Part shown: piece by piece, positions 8,656 to 16,016 of the stretch
Layout: each line of letters starts with the position of its first letter
Position numbering within the stretch: position 1 is the first letter of the stretch
Assembly: GCA_910588405.1 (NCBI GenBank)
Contig: CAJUPT010000038.1
Location: 1 to 33,034 of the forward strand
Reading direction: 5' to 3'
Origin: an uncultured Lachnospiraceae bacterium
GTDB lineage: Bacteria; Bacillota; Clostridia; Lachnospirales; Lachnospiraceae
Length of the DNA: 33,034 bases
Notes under the pieces: model-generated
Databases searched by the model: none
Told to the model about the DNA's origin: nothing
The model's input: the letters and a program-made list of their open reading frames with translations, nothing else
Translations under genes and position numbers: made by a program

Positions 8656-9453
8656 TTATAGCGTCTGCCCTGCCATGGCATTTGTGCCGAGGCGGCGGAA
8701 GCGGTCATAGCGTTTTCCCACCAGCTCAGGATCTGTGGACAGGGTCCGGATTTCCTCGGCCAAAAGGGAGCGGATGCGGGTGTAAAATTCTTTTTTGCCG
8801 ATGTCGTTCTCAGAAATAATCTGTTCGATCACCCCGAAAGACAAGGCGTCCTCTGCCGTCAGCTTTAAGCTGGCCGCCGCGGTTTCCGCGTAAGCGGCGT
8901 CCTTCCACAAAATACTGGCGCAGCCCTCGGGGGAGATCACGGAATAGACGGCATTTTCCAGCATCCATACCCGGTCTGCCACCGCAAGGGCCAGAGCGCC
9001 GCCGCTGCCGCCTTCTCCGATTAAAAGGGAAATAATGGGAACGCAGAGGGTGGACATTTCTGTCAGGTTTTCGGCAATGGCCTGGCCCTGTCCCCGTTCC
9101 TCCGCGCCCACGTCACAGCAGGCGCCGGAGGTGTCAATCAGGCAGATGACCGGACGGCCGAATTTCTCCGCCTGTTTCATAAGCCGGAGCGCTTTTCGGT
9201 ACCCCTCGGGACTCGGCGCGCCGAAATTCCGGCGGGCCCGTTCTTTAGCGGTATGTCCCTTTTCCACGGCGATAACGGTTACGGCGCTGCCCTCCAGCCT
9301 GGCGATACCGCCCACAATTGCCGGATCGTCCCCGAATCGTCTGTCGCCGTGCAGTTCGATAAATCCTTTGAAAATATTCCGGATATAGTCAAGGCCGGTG
9401 GGACGTTTATTGTCCCTGGCCAGCTTTACTCTGTTATAGGGCGTCTGGTTCAT
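8656..9453 (-). CDS. accA: Acetyl-CoA carboxylase carboxyltransferase subunit alpha
   Basis: The alpha subunit of the ACC carboxyltransferase, which with AccD transfers CO2 from carboxybiotin to acetyl-CoA. It has 265 aa from the ATG at 9453. Family signatures visible are KRPTGLDYI near the N-terminus, ELHGDRRFGDD, and the crotonase-fold segments LIDTSGACCDVGAEERGQG and IGEGGSGGALALAVADRV. The reading frame is open upstream to a TTG at 9531, directly abutting the accD stop, which would add 26 residues. I prefer the ATG because it has GGAGG 8 nt upstream, and because the extra region contains a perfect inverted repeat (9486-9513) and the AGTTGC element (9473-9485) better explained as untranslated leader. 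Confidence 0.93.
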   Translation of the reverse strand: MNQTPYNRVKLARDNKRPTGLDYIRNIFKGFIELHGDRRFGDDPAIVGGIARLEGSAVTVIAVEKGHTAKERARRNFGAPSPEGYRKALRLMKQAEKFGRPVICLIDTSGACCDVGAEERGQGQAIAENLTEMSTLCVPIISLLIGEGGSGGALALAVADRVWMLENAVYSVISPEGCASILWKDAAYAETAAASLKLTAEDALSFGVIEQIISENDIGKKEFYTRIRSLLAEEIRTLSTDPELVGKRYDRFRRLGTNAMAGQTL

Positions 9454-9472
9454 GGGCGTATCCTCCAAATAT

Positions 9473-9485
9473 AGTTTTGCAACTT
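9473..9485 (-). promoter_or_regulatory. AGTTGC-type mini-hairpin upstream of accA
   Basis: On the minus strand this reads AAGTTGCAAAACT, foldable as AGTT-GCAA-AACT with a GNRA-like loop. It ends 19 nt before the accA ATG. Near-identical elements at the same distance precede accB (12790-12801) and lpdA (29052-29065). Function unknown. Confidence 0.4.
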
Positions 9486-9513
9486 CCCTCCCAATCCCCT
9501 GGATCTGGGAGGG
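9486..9513 (-). repeat. Perfect inverted repeat in the accD-accA spacer
   Basis: CCCTCCCA (9486-9493) and TGGGAGGG (9506-9513) form an 8-bp G/C-rich stem with a 12-nt loop. No T-run follows in the direction of transcription, so it is more likely an mRNA stabiliser or processing structure than a terminator. Confidence 0.5.
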
Positions 9514-9531
9514 GATCTGCTGTTTTCTCAA

Positions 9532-10386
9532 TTATCTGACTCCGCCGTGCATGCGCAGAAGCTCTGCCAGCATCTTTTTCTGATTGCTCCGGGGAAGGAT
9601 CTCGTCGATAAATCCGTGTTCCAGCACAGATTCCGCCTTTTGAAACCCTTTTGGAAGGGATTTTTTCGTGGTCTGTTCGATCACCCGTTTTCCGGCAAAG
9701 CCCACGGTGGCTTCCGGTTCCGCCAGAATGATATCCGCCTCCATGGCGAAGCTGGCGGTGACGCCGCCGGTGGTGGGGTCGGTGAGAAGGGCGATGTACA
9801 GAAGGCCGGCATCGCTGTGCCGTTTGACGGCGGCGCTGGTTTTGGCCATCTGCATCAGCGACAGAAGCCCCTCCTGCATACGGGCGCCGCCGGAAACGGT
9901 AAATCCGATCACCGGCATGCGCTGTCTGGTGGCGTACTCAAAAAGGGCGGTGATTTTTTCACCTACGGCGGCGCCCATGCTTCCCATCATAAAATAAGGC
10001 TCCATGACGAAGATGCAGCAGCTTCGCCTGCCGATTGTGGCGGTACCGCACAGTACCGCCTCTTTTTCATTGCTGACAGAGCGCACCGTCTCTAATTTAT
10101 CCTGATAGCCGGGAAAGCGAAGGGGGTCTGAGGAGCATATGTCGGAATACAGCTCGTGAAAGCTGTTTTTATCAGCGATCATATGCAGCCGCTGCCTGGC
10201 TTTCATGCGAAAATGATAGCCGCATGCGCAGACCATCTGATTGGCCCAGAGACGGCTTAAAGGAATGTCCTTATGGCAGTTGGGACAGTTCTTTTCCGGT
10301 TCCCCTTCGTCCTGATGAACCAGGGCGGCGCTGCGCCCTCCTTCTTCCAGCTTGTTTTTCGGTTTAAGAAAATGAATCAGAGCCAT
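9532..10386 (-). CDS. accD: Acetyl-CoA carboxylase carboxyltransferase subunit beta
   Basis: The beta subunit of the ACC carboxyltransferase, with an N-terminal zinc ribbon and a crotonase-like domain. It has 284 aa from the ATG at 10386. Zinc ligands are Cys34 and Cys37 (CPNC) and a second pair Cys53 and Cys55 in VCACGYHF. This second pair is spaced CxC rather than the usual CxxC. The carboxyltransferase core shows GGARMQEGLLSLMQMAK and PTTGGVTASFAMEADI. The ATG sits 5 nt after the accC stop with AGGTG as SD. An in-frame GTG at 10395 overlapping the accC stop is an alternative start adding three residues. It is translationally coupled to accC. Confidence 0.94.
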   Translation of the reverse strand: MALIHFLKPKNKLEEGGRSAALVHQDEGEPEKNCPNCHKDIPLSRLWANQMVCACGYHFRMKARQRLHMIADKNSFHELYSDICSSDPLRFPGYQDKLETVRSVSNEKEAVLCGTATIGRRSCCIFVMEPYFMMGSMGAAVGEKITALFEYATRQRMPVIGFTVSGGARMQEGLLSLMQMAKTSAAVKRHSDAGLLYIALLTDPTTGGVTASFAMEADIILAEPEATVGFAGKRVIEQTTKKSLPKGFQKAESVLEHGFIDEILPRSNQKKMLAELLRMHGGVR

Positions 10387-10391
10387 AATAA

Positions 10392-11699
10392 TCACCTGTT
10401 CCCCATAAAAGTCAGATCATAGCTGCCGGAGGTAAAGCGTTCGTCCTCAACGATGCAAAGCTGTTCCTCCAGATTGGTGGGAATCCCCCGGATCACCAGC
10501 TCGCAGAGGGCAGCCCGGATTTTCCGCAGCGCTTCTTCCCTTGTCTTGGCGTAGACAATCAGCTTGCCCAAAAGAGAATCGTAGTAGGGAGACACTGCGG
10601 TTCCTTCTATTAAATAGGTGTCGAATCTCACGGAAGGCCCGCCGGGTACATGGAGCATCTCCAGCCTTCCGCAGCTTCCGGCGTTGATGCGGCATTCGAT
10701 GGCCGTGCCGGTTAAGGGGATATCCTCCTGGGTGAAGCTTAAAGGGATACCGGCGGCAATGCGGATCTGCCATTTGACCAGGTCGATGCTGGTAAGCATT
10801 TCCGTGACACAGTGTTCCACCTGTAAACGGACGTTCATCTCCATAAACCAGAAATGTCCCTCACGATCAAGAAGGAATTCCAGGGTGCCGGCTCCCACAT
10901 AGCCTAACTGCTTTGTGGCGCCTATGGCGGCTTTTATAATGTCCTGCCGCTGGCTGTCATTTACGGCCGGGGAAGGGGTTTCCTCCAGAAGCTTCTGGTT
11001 GCGCCGCTGCAAAGAGCAGTCTCTGTCCCCCAGGCAGACCACGTTTCCCGCCTCGTCGGCTAAAATCTGCAGCTCCACATGGCGGGCCGGGAAAATGTAT
11101 TTTTCCACATATACGGAGCCGTCGCCGAAGGAGCTGACGGCCTCCGCCGCCGCCTGCAGATAGGCATCCTCCACATCTTCCCGGGACTGAATCAGCCGAA
11201 TGCCCCGTCCGCCGCCGCCTGCGCAGGCTTTCAGCATGACCGGATAGCCCAGCTGATCGGCCGCCTTCATCGCGGCCTCGGGCGAGGAGACAGCTTTTGT
11301 GCCGGGAATGACGGTCAGGCCGGTATGCTTCACCAGTTCTTTTAACAGTGCTTTGTCGCTGAGCCGTTCCATGCTGTCCGGGTCAGGCCCGATAAACACG
11401 ATGCCCTGTTTCCGGCATAGCCTGGCAAAATGGGCGTTCTCGGACAGGAAGCCGTAGCCGGGGTGGATGGCCTGGGCGCAGGAGAGGAGGGCGGCGCTGA
11501 TGATCTGCTGTTCGTTCAGATAGCTGTCAGAGGCCTCCGGGCCGCCGATGCAGTAGCTCTGGTCTGCCAGCGCCACATGAAGGGCGTCTTTGTCAGCCTC
11601 GGAGTAGACCGCTACCGTGGCGACGCCCATTTCCTTGCAGGCCCGTATAATCCGGACGGCGATTTCGCCCCGATTCGCGATTAATATTTTTGAAAACAT
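10392..11699 (-). CDS. accC: Acetyl-CoA carboxylase biotin carboxylase subunit
   Basis: An ATP-grasp enzyme that carboxylates the biotin on AccB using bicarbonate and ATP. The protein has 435 aa, slightly short for the family. The N-terminal biotin carboxylase domain begins MFSKILIANRGEIAVRIIRA. The ATP-grasp glycine loop ACAGGGGRGIR is at about 158-168, with Lys157 before it. RDCSLQRRNQKLLEE is at about 226-240. The catalytic segment EMNVRLQVEH carries Arg291 and is followed by CVTE where most homologues have PVTE. The ATG at 11699 follows AAAGGAA closely. It lies 141 nt after fabZ, across a hairpin-bearing spacer, and leads an accC-accD-accA block. Confidence 0.95.
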   Translation of the reverse strand: MFSKILIANRGEIAVRIIRACKEMGVATVAVYSEADKDALHVALADQSYCIGGPEASDSYLNEQQIISAALLSCAQAIHPGYGFLSENAHFARLCRKQGIVFIGPDPDSMERLSDKALLKELVKHTGLTVIPGTKAVSSPEAAMKAADQLGYPVMLKACAGGGGRGIRLIQSREDVEDAYLQAAAEAVSSFGDGSVYVEKYIFPARHVELQILADEAGNVVCLGDRDCSLQRRNQKLLEETPSPAVNDSQRQDIIKAAIGATKQLGYVGAGTLEFLLDREGHFWFMEMNVRLQVEHCVTEMLTSIDLVKWQIRIAAGIPLSFTQEDIPLTGTAIECRINAGSCGRLEMLHVPGGPSVRFDTYLIEGTAVSPYYDSLLGKLIVYAKTREEALRKIRAALCELVIRGIPTNLEEQLCIVEDERFTSGSYDLTFMGNR

Positions 11700-11783
11700 A
11701 GGTTCCTTTTCCCTGATGCGTTGATTACTTTCAATATGGTATTTCCTGTATGGTTATACGTAAGCGCATAGCTCAATGTCGTG

Positions 11784-11823
11784 CAGGTGGATTGCGGGAG
11801 TGCGATAGCACGAAGCAATCTAC
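11784..11823 (-). repeat. Hairpin in the fabZ-accC spacer, with a repeated 12-mer
   Basis: A 9-bp outer stem (11787-11795 with 11815-11823, one G-T pair) encloses an inner stem GTGC-GATA-GCAC (11800-11811). The plus-strand 12-mer CAGGTGGATTGC at 11784-11795 recurs exactly at 15083-15094 in the fabD-fabG spacer. No T-run suggests termination. Confidence 0.5.
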
Positions 11824-11840
11824 TTTCAAATTATTTTGCG

Positions 11841-12266
11841 TCAGTCAGTATGGGCTTTCGTAATACAGAAGGAAAATTCGGCGGATACACAGAGCCTGCC
11901 GCCGACAGAAACAGTGCCCTCGGCAAAGTAAAAGGGACGTTTGGCCCGCTTAATGCTGCACCGGGTTTCTATGGTATCGCCTGGTCTGACCGGAGAGCGG
12001 AATTTTACCTGGTTCAGTCCCGTGTACACGGGAAGCATTCCTTCGGTCAGCGCATCTTCCATCAGAACGCAGGCCGACTGGGCCAGAATTTCACACAGAA
12101 TCACGCCGGGGACGATGGGGCTGCCCGGAAAATGCCCTTTCAGGAAAAATTCGTCGCCCCTCACGGTATAGTGGCCGACAGCCACGCCTTCCCTGCCTTC
12201 CGCATCGTCCAGCAGAAGCATATGGTCTCTGTGGGGCAAAATCCCCATGATTTGTTCTCTGTTCAT
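11841..12266 (-). CDS. fabZ: 3-hydroxyacyl-ACP dehydratase
   Basis: A hotdog-fold dehydratase that removes water from 3-hydroxyacyl-ACP to give trans-2-enoyl-ACP. It has 141 aa, the usual FabZ length. The catalytic His is residue 12 in LPHRDHMLLLD, and the catalytic Glu is residue 59 in GVILCEILAQ. The central hotdog helix is preceded by FFLKGHFPGSPIVPG. The length and absence of FabA features favour FabZ. The start is only 2 nt after the accB stop (TGA-TA-ATG), so translation is coupled; an AGGAGG lies 13 nt upstream inside accB. Confidence 0.95.
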   Translation of the reverse strand: MNREQIMGILPHRDHMLLLDDAEGREGVAVGHYTVRGDEFFLKGHFPGSPIVPGVILCEILAQSACVLMEDALTEGMLPVYTGLNQVKFRSPVRPGDTIETRCSIKRAKRPFYFAEGTVSVGGRLCVSAEFSFCITKAHTD

Positions 12267-12268
12267 TA

Positions 12269-12769
12269 TCAGCCTGCCGCCTCCTGTCTTCTGGCAATCC
12301 GGAAAAGCTCCGTGCCGTATTCCACTACCTGGCCGTTGGTCGCGCAGACCTGAGAAATAACGCCGGATTCCTCGGCGGCAATTTCATTCATCAGCTTCAT
12401 GGCCTCGATGACACAGAGGACATCGCCTTTTTTGACAGAGCTGCCGATGGAGACATAGGTCTCCGCGTTTTCGGCGGGAGCGGCGTAAAATACGCCGACG
12501 ATCGGAGAGGTGACGCTGATATAATCGCCTGCCTCCCCCTGATGAAGAGCTTCAGAGCCTGCAAAAGCAGAAACAGAAGCAGAAATGGAAACAGGATCGG
12601 AGGCAGCAGCAGGAACGGAAGCGGGCTGCTGCAGAATGATCTGCTCCTTTGTCCCGGCAGGGATGGCCCGCTCCAGCCGCACCACCTGATCCTTCTCCGT
12701 GATTTCCAGGCCGGTAAGCTCCAGCTCCTTCATCAGCTCCGCATATTTTCGGATATCAGATTCTTTCAT
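12269..12769 (-). CDS. accB: Biotin carboxyl carrier protein of acetyl-CoA carboxylase
   Basis: Carries the biotin that shuttles CO2 between AccC and AccD/AccA. It has 166 aa: an N-terminal segment (1-48), an Ala/Ser/Pro-rich flexible linker (about 49-80), and a C-terminal biotinyl domain. The biotinylation motif CVIEAMKLMNEI places the modified Lys at residue 125. The ATG at 12769 follows AGAGGA. It sits 185 nt after fabF across a structured spacer and overlaps in expression with fabZ (2-nt gap). Confidence 0.95.
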   Translation of the reverse strand: MKESDIRKYAELMKELELTGLEITEKDQVVRLERAIPAGTKEQIILQQPASVPAAASDPVSISASVSAFAGSEALHQGEAGDYISVTSPIVGVFYAAPAENAETYVSIGSSVKKGDVLCVIEAMKLMNEIAAEESGVISQVCATNGQVVEYGTELFRIARRQEAAG

Positions 12770-12789
12770 GTTTCCTCTTTTCTAAATTT

Positions 12790-12801
12790 AGTTCCGCAAC
12801 T
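12790..12801 (-). promoter_or_regulatory. AGTTGC-type mini-hairpin upstream of accB
   Basis: On the minus strand it reads AGTTGCGGAACT, foldable as AGTT-GCGG-AACT. It ends 20 nt before the accB start codon, matching the elements before accA and lpdA. A large hairpin lies immediately upstream, as at the other two sites. Confidence 0.4.
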
Positions 12802-12808
12802 CCCCTTC

Positions 12809-12961
12809 CATCGCTATGTGCACTTAGGGTCTGTCTTTTAGACCCTTACGTGCGATGCATGGAAAATAGTTAGCGGGTGTTTTTTAGCCGCTTATTATTT
12901 TCCGGGGGCTTGTACGGTTCGCTGCTGTTTTTTCATAGTGCATCTGAGACTGCCTCAGATC
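12809..12961 (-). repeat. Hairpin cluster in the fabF-accB spacer
   Basis: Three structures. (a) AGGGTCT (12826-12832) with AGACCCT (12840-12846), extended by GCAC/GTGC (12820-12823, 12850-12853) and CATC/GATG (12809-12812, 12854-12857). (b) A 16-bp stem with one mismatch and one G-T pair, 12861-12876 with 12888-12903. (c) ATCTGAG/CTCAGAT (12943-12949, 12955-12961), overlapping the fabF stop. None has a downstream T-run on the minus strand, so processing or stability roles are likelier than termination. Confidence 0.5.
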
Positions 12962-14205
12962 TTTCTGAATGCCAGGCAGGCATTGTGGCCGCCGAAGCCG
13001 AGAGAGTTGGACAGCGCCAGGCTGATGTCTGCTTTTACTGCCGTATTTGGCACGTAATTCAGGTCGCAGGCTTCGTCGGCTTCATTCAGATGAATGGTGG
13101 GAGGAATGACGCCTTCCTGCAAAGCCAGCAGGCAGGCCAGAGCCTCAACAGCCCCGGCGGCTCCCAGCATATGGCCTGTCATGGACTTGGTAGAGCTTAC
13201 ATAGGACTGATAAGCTTTTTCCGTGCCCAATGCCTGCTTGATGGCAATGGTTTCTACCTTGTCATTCATAGGGGTACCGGTGCCGTGGGCATTGATATAA
13301 ACCAGGTCATCAGGCGTATAGTCCGCTTCTTTCATGGCGTCTTCCATAGCCCGTGTGCCGCCCTTTGCCTCCGGGTGAGGGGCGGTGATATGGTAGGCGT
13401 CGCAGGTGGAGCCGTAGCCGCATACCTCGCCGTATATATAGGCGCCCCTTGTCATGGCGTGTTCATATTCCTCCAGTACAAAAGCCACGGCCCCTTCTCC
13501 GATGACAAAACCGGCACGCCGTCTGTCGAAGGGGAGAGAGGCTTCGTAGGGATTCTCTGACTGGGACAGCGCCTGCATGTTGGTAAAACCTGCTACGGCG
13601 GCAGGCGTGATGGCCGCCTCCGCGCCGCCGGTGATCACGGCATCGGCATAGCCGTGGCGGATCATCCGCATCGCCTCACCGATGGCATTAGAGCCAGAGG
13701 CGCAGGCGGTGACAGAGGGCATGGCAGAGCCCTGGCAGTTGTGGCGGATGGCAATCATCCCGGCAGCCATATTGGCGATCATCATGGGGACGAAGAGGGG
13801 AGACACCCGGCGGGGCCCCCGTTCCATCAGCTTTTTGTATTCCGTCTCAAAGGTGTTGATGCCGCCGATGCCTGCGCCGAACTGCACCCCGAACCGTTCC
13901 GGTTCCACGGTTCCTTCTATTCCGCTTTCTTCCGCGGCCTGCTGCGCCGCCGCCACAGCAAACTGGGCGTAACGGTCGGTGCGCAGAATATCATTTCGTT
14001 CCAGATAGAGGGCAGGGTCAAAGCCTTTGACCTCCGCCCCAAGCTTCGCTTTGTAATTCTCCGTGTCAAAAAGGGTGATTGGAGCGATGCCGTTCTTTCC
14101 GGCAAGCAGATTCTGCCAGGTTTCCCGCGCGTTTAACCCCAGCGGAGTGACCGCGCCCATTCCGGTGACGACGACACGTCGGTTATTGTTTATTGTGTTA
14201 CCCAT
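12955..14205 (-). CDS. fabF: Beta-ketoacyl-ACP synthase II
   Basis: Condenses malonyl-ACP with a growing acyl-ACP in the elongation cycle. The 416-aa protein is a standard KAS II. The catalytic triad is Cys168 (SVTACASGSNA), His307 (NAHGTGTPMNDK) and His345 (STKSMTGHMLGAAG), with the conserved Lys340. The ATG at 14205 follows AAGGAG with 6 nt spacing. It lies 23 nt after fabG. The KAS III (FabH) needed for the first condensation is not encoded in this window. Confidence 0.96.
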   Translation of the reverse strand: MGNTINNNRRVVVTGMGAVTPLGLNARETWQNLLAGKNGIAPITLFDTENYKAKLGAEVKGFDPALYLERNDILRTDRYAQFAVAAAQQAAEESGIEGTVEPERFGVQFGAGIGGINTFETEYKKLMERGPRRVSPLFVPMMIANMAAGMIAIRHNCQGSAMPSVTACASGSNAIGEAMRMIRHGYADAVITGGAEAAITPAAVAGFTNMQALSQSENPYEASLPFDRRRAGFVIGEGAVAFVLEEYEHAMTRGAYIYGEVCGYGSTCDAYHITAPHPEAKGGTRAMEDAMKEADYTPDDLVYINAHGTGTPMNDKVETIAIKQALGTEKAYQSYVSSTKSMTGHMLGAAGAVEALACLLALQEGVIPPTIHLNEADEACDLNYVPNTAVKADISLALSNSLGFGGHNACLAFRKI

Positions 14206-14228
14206 AAAATGCTCCTTGTGCTCGAAAT

Positions 14229-14957
14229 CTACATGGCGATCCCGCCGTCAACTTTTAAAACCTCCCCCGTAACATACCCGGCTGTGGCCAGATAAGCCAC
14301 GGCATCCGCTACGTCGTCGGCTTCCCCCATCCGCCCCAGAGGAATCCTCTCAAGAAGCGGGTTTTCCGTCTGATGGGCGGTCATCTCCGTGGCGATAAAA
14401 CCGGGGGCGATGGCATTGCACCGGATTCCCCGGGGAGCCAGCTCTCGGGCAATGGACTTGGTCAGGCCGATCAGTCCGGCTTTTGAGGCGGCATAGTTGC
14501 ACTGCCCGGCATTGCCTATCAGGCCGGTGACGGAGGAAATGTTGATGATACAGCCTTCCTTGTTCCGCAGAAAAAGGCCGGTGCAGTGGCGGATCATGTT
14601 GAAGGCGCCTTTTAAATTGACGGCGATCACGCTGTCGAAATCTTCTTCCTTCATTCTGGCCGCAAGGCCGTCGTGGGTGATGCCTGCATTGTTTACCAGA
14701 ATATGAACGGTTCCGAAATCATTTTTGATGGCATTGATTGTTTCTTTGACAGCGCCGAAATCCGAGACATCGCAGCAGTATGCCTTTGCTTTCACCAGAT
14801 AGCTTTTATGGCATGCCGCGCAGACAGATTCGGCAAGGGAAGGATTGCTTCTATATACAATGGCGATATCGGCACCCATGGAGGCCAGCCTGTAGGCAAT
14901 GCTTTCCCCAAGCCCCCGGGAGCCGCCGGTAATCACCGCGGTTTTTCCTGTCAGCAT
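14229..14957 (-). CDS. fabG: 3-oxoacyl-ACP reductase
   Basis: An NADPH-dependent SDR enzyme that reduces 3-oxoacyl-ACP. It has 242 aa. The Rossmann motif TGGSRGLG is at 10-17 and NNAG at 89-92. The catalytic residues are Ser142, Tyr155 and Lys159 (NYAASKAG). The C-terminal GYVTGEVLKVDGGIAM is typical of FabG. The ATG at 14957 follows AAAGGAG by about 8 nt. A 156-nt spacer separates it from fabD upstream. Confidence 0.95.
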   Translation of the reverse strand: MLTGKTAVITGGSRGLGESIAYRLASMGADIAIVYRSNPSLAESVCAACHKSYLVKAKAYCCDVSDFGAVKETINAIKNDFGTVHILVNNAGITHDGLAARMKEEDFDSVIAVNLKGAFNMIRHCTGLFLRNKEGCIINISSVTGLIGNAGQCNYAASKAGLIGLTKSIARELAPRGIRCNAIAPGFIATEMTAHQTENPLLERIPLGRMGEADDVADAVAYLATAGYVTGEVLKVDGGIAM

Positions 14958-15082
14958 TGTTAATTCTCCTTTCCGGCGCAGCGTTTACTTTGGATATCCG
15001 CCGCGTCATTTAGGCAGATATGGTGTTTTTTTGTTTTTTCTTTCTAACACATGGTCTGATTGATAAACGTTTGCCATGCTGT

Positions 15083-15094
15083 CAGGTGGATTGC
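15083..15094. repeat. Second copy of the 12-mer CAGGTGGATTGC
   Basis: An exact copy of the 12-mer at 11784-11795. Both copies lie shortly after a stop codon inside the fatty acid operon (here 20 nt past fabD, there about 45 nt past fabZ). The flanking hairpin of the first copy is not reproduced here. Confidence 0.4.
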
Positions 15095-15113
15095 AAAAGA
15101 TGTTTTCTAAATT

Positions 15114-16016
15114 TCACATGGCTTCTGTTAGATACTCCGTAAATGAACAAGCCGTTACCTCCGGATTGATTTTTCGAATCATCCCGGTCAGCGTTTTGCC
15201 AGGCCCGATTTCTACAAAGGTGTCGATGCCGGATGCGGCCATGTTGCGAATCAGCGTTTCCCATTGGACGGGATTGCTGATCTGCAGGGATAACAGCTCT
15301 GTCACGGATCGGGAATCCTGGCCGTAAGGCTTCCCGGTCACGTTGGAGTAGAGGGGAAGAGCCATTTTCCCGGCAGAGACCTTTGACAGCTCGCCGGCAA
15401 AAGCACTGGCGGCTTCTTTCATATAAGGAGAATGGAAAGCGCCCGATACCCTTAACGGGATGGTTCTGCCTCCTGCCTGCCTTACGGCGGCGGAAAAGTC
15501 AGGCATCCGCAGGGTAAGCCCTGCCACGGAAATCTGTCCGGGACAGTTGAAATTGACCGGATAGATTTCCGGATACTGTTCACAGAGGGAAATCACTGTC
15601 TCTGGCGGCAGCTTTACGACCGCCGCCATTCCGGTATCAAACCGCTGCGCCTCCCGCTGCATCAGCTCGCCTCGTCTGCATATGAGCCGGAAACCGGTTT
15701 CCGTATCAAAAATGCCTGCGAAAACGGCGGCTGTCACCTCGCCGAGAGAGAAGCCGGCCACGGCGTCAGGGCGTATTCCTTTTTCTTCCAGTACCGCCGC
15801 TGCCGCAAGCTCCATGGCAAACAGGCAGGGCTGTGTGTGTTTAGTTTCTTTTAATGCGTCCTCTGTCCCGTGAAAGCATTGTTCCATGGTGCCGGGCCGC
15901 AGGCTGTCGCACAGACGGAAAATGTCAGCGGCAAAAGGATACCGCTCATACAGTTCCTTCCCCATGCCGGGATGCTGGTCTCCCTGTCCAGAAAATACAA
16001 AAGCTAATTTACCCAT
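15114..16016 (-). CDS. fabD: Malonyl-CoA:ACP transacylase
   Basis: Transfers malonyl from CoA to ACP. It has 300 aa and begins MGKLAFVFSGQGDQHPGMG, the family's N-terminal oxyanion segment. The active Ser is residue 90 in GFSLGE; the residue before it is Phe where E. coli has His (GHSLGE). The catalytic His is residue 195 in SGAFHSPYMK, and the malonyl-binding Arg is near 115 in CRRGELM. The start overlaps the end of fabK by 13 nt, in another frame, and has no clear SD, so translation is probably coupled. Confidence 0.94.
   Translation of the reverse strand: MGKLAFVFSGQGDQHPGMGKELYERYPFAADIFRLCDSLRPGTMEQCFHGTEDALKETKHTQPCLFAMELAAAAVLEEKGIRPDAVAGFSLGEVTAAVFAGIFDTETGFRLICRRGELMQREAQRFDTGMAAVVKLPPETVISLCEQYPEIYPVNFNCPGQISVAGLTLRMPDFSAAVRQAGGRTIPLRVSGAFHSPYMKEAASAFAGELSKVSAGKMALPLYSNVTGKPYGQDSRSVTELLSLQISNPVQWETLIRNMAASGIDTFVEIGPGKTLTGMIRKINPEVTACSFTEYLTEAM

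Noticed and set aside
8656..9531. TTG start of accA directly after the accD stop
   Set aside because: The added segment holds an inverted repeat and the AGTTGC element, and the ATG at 9453 has a strong SD. It remains a possible alternative.
11781..12353. Plus-strand frame of 190 codons across fabZ
   Set aside because: Antisense to fabZ and accB, both of which have clear catalytic motifs.
12943..12961. ATCTGAG/CTCAGAT hairpin as a terminator after fabF
   Set aside because: It overlaps the stop codon and has no T-run on the minus strand.
12877..13560. Plus-strand frame of 227 codons across fabF
   Set aside because: Antisense shadow of fabF, with no SD or domain.
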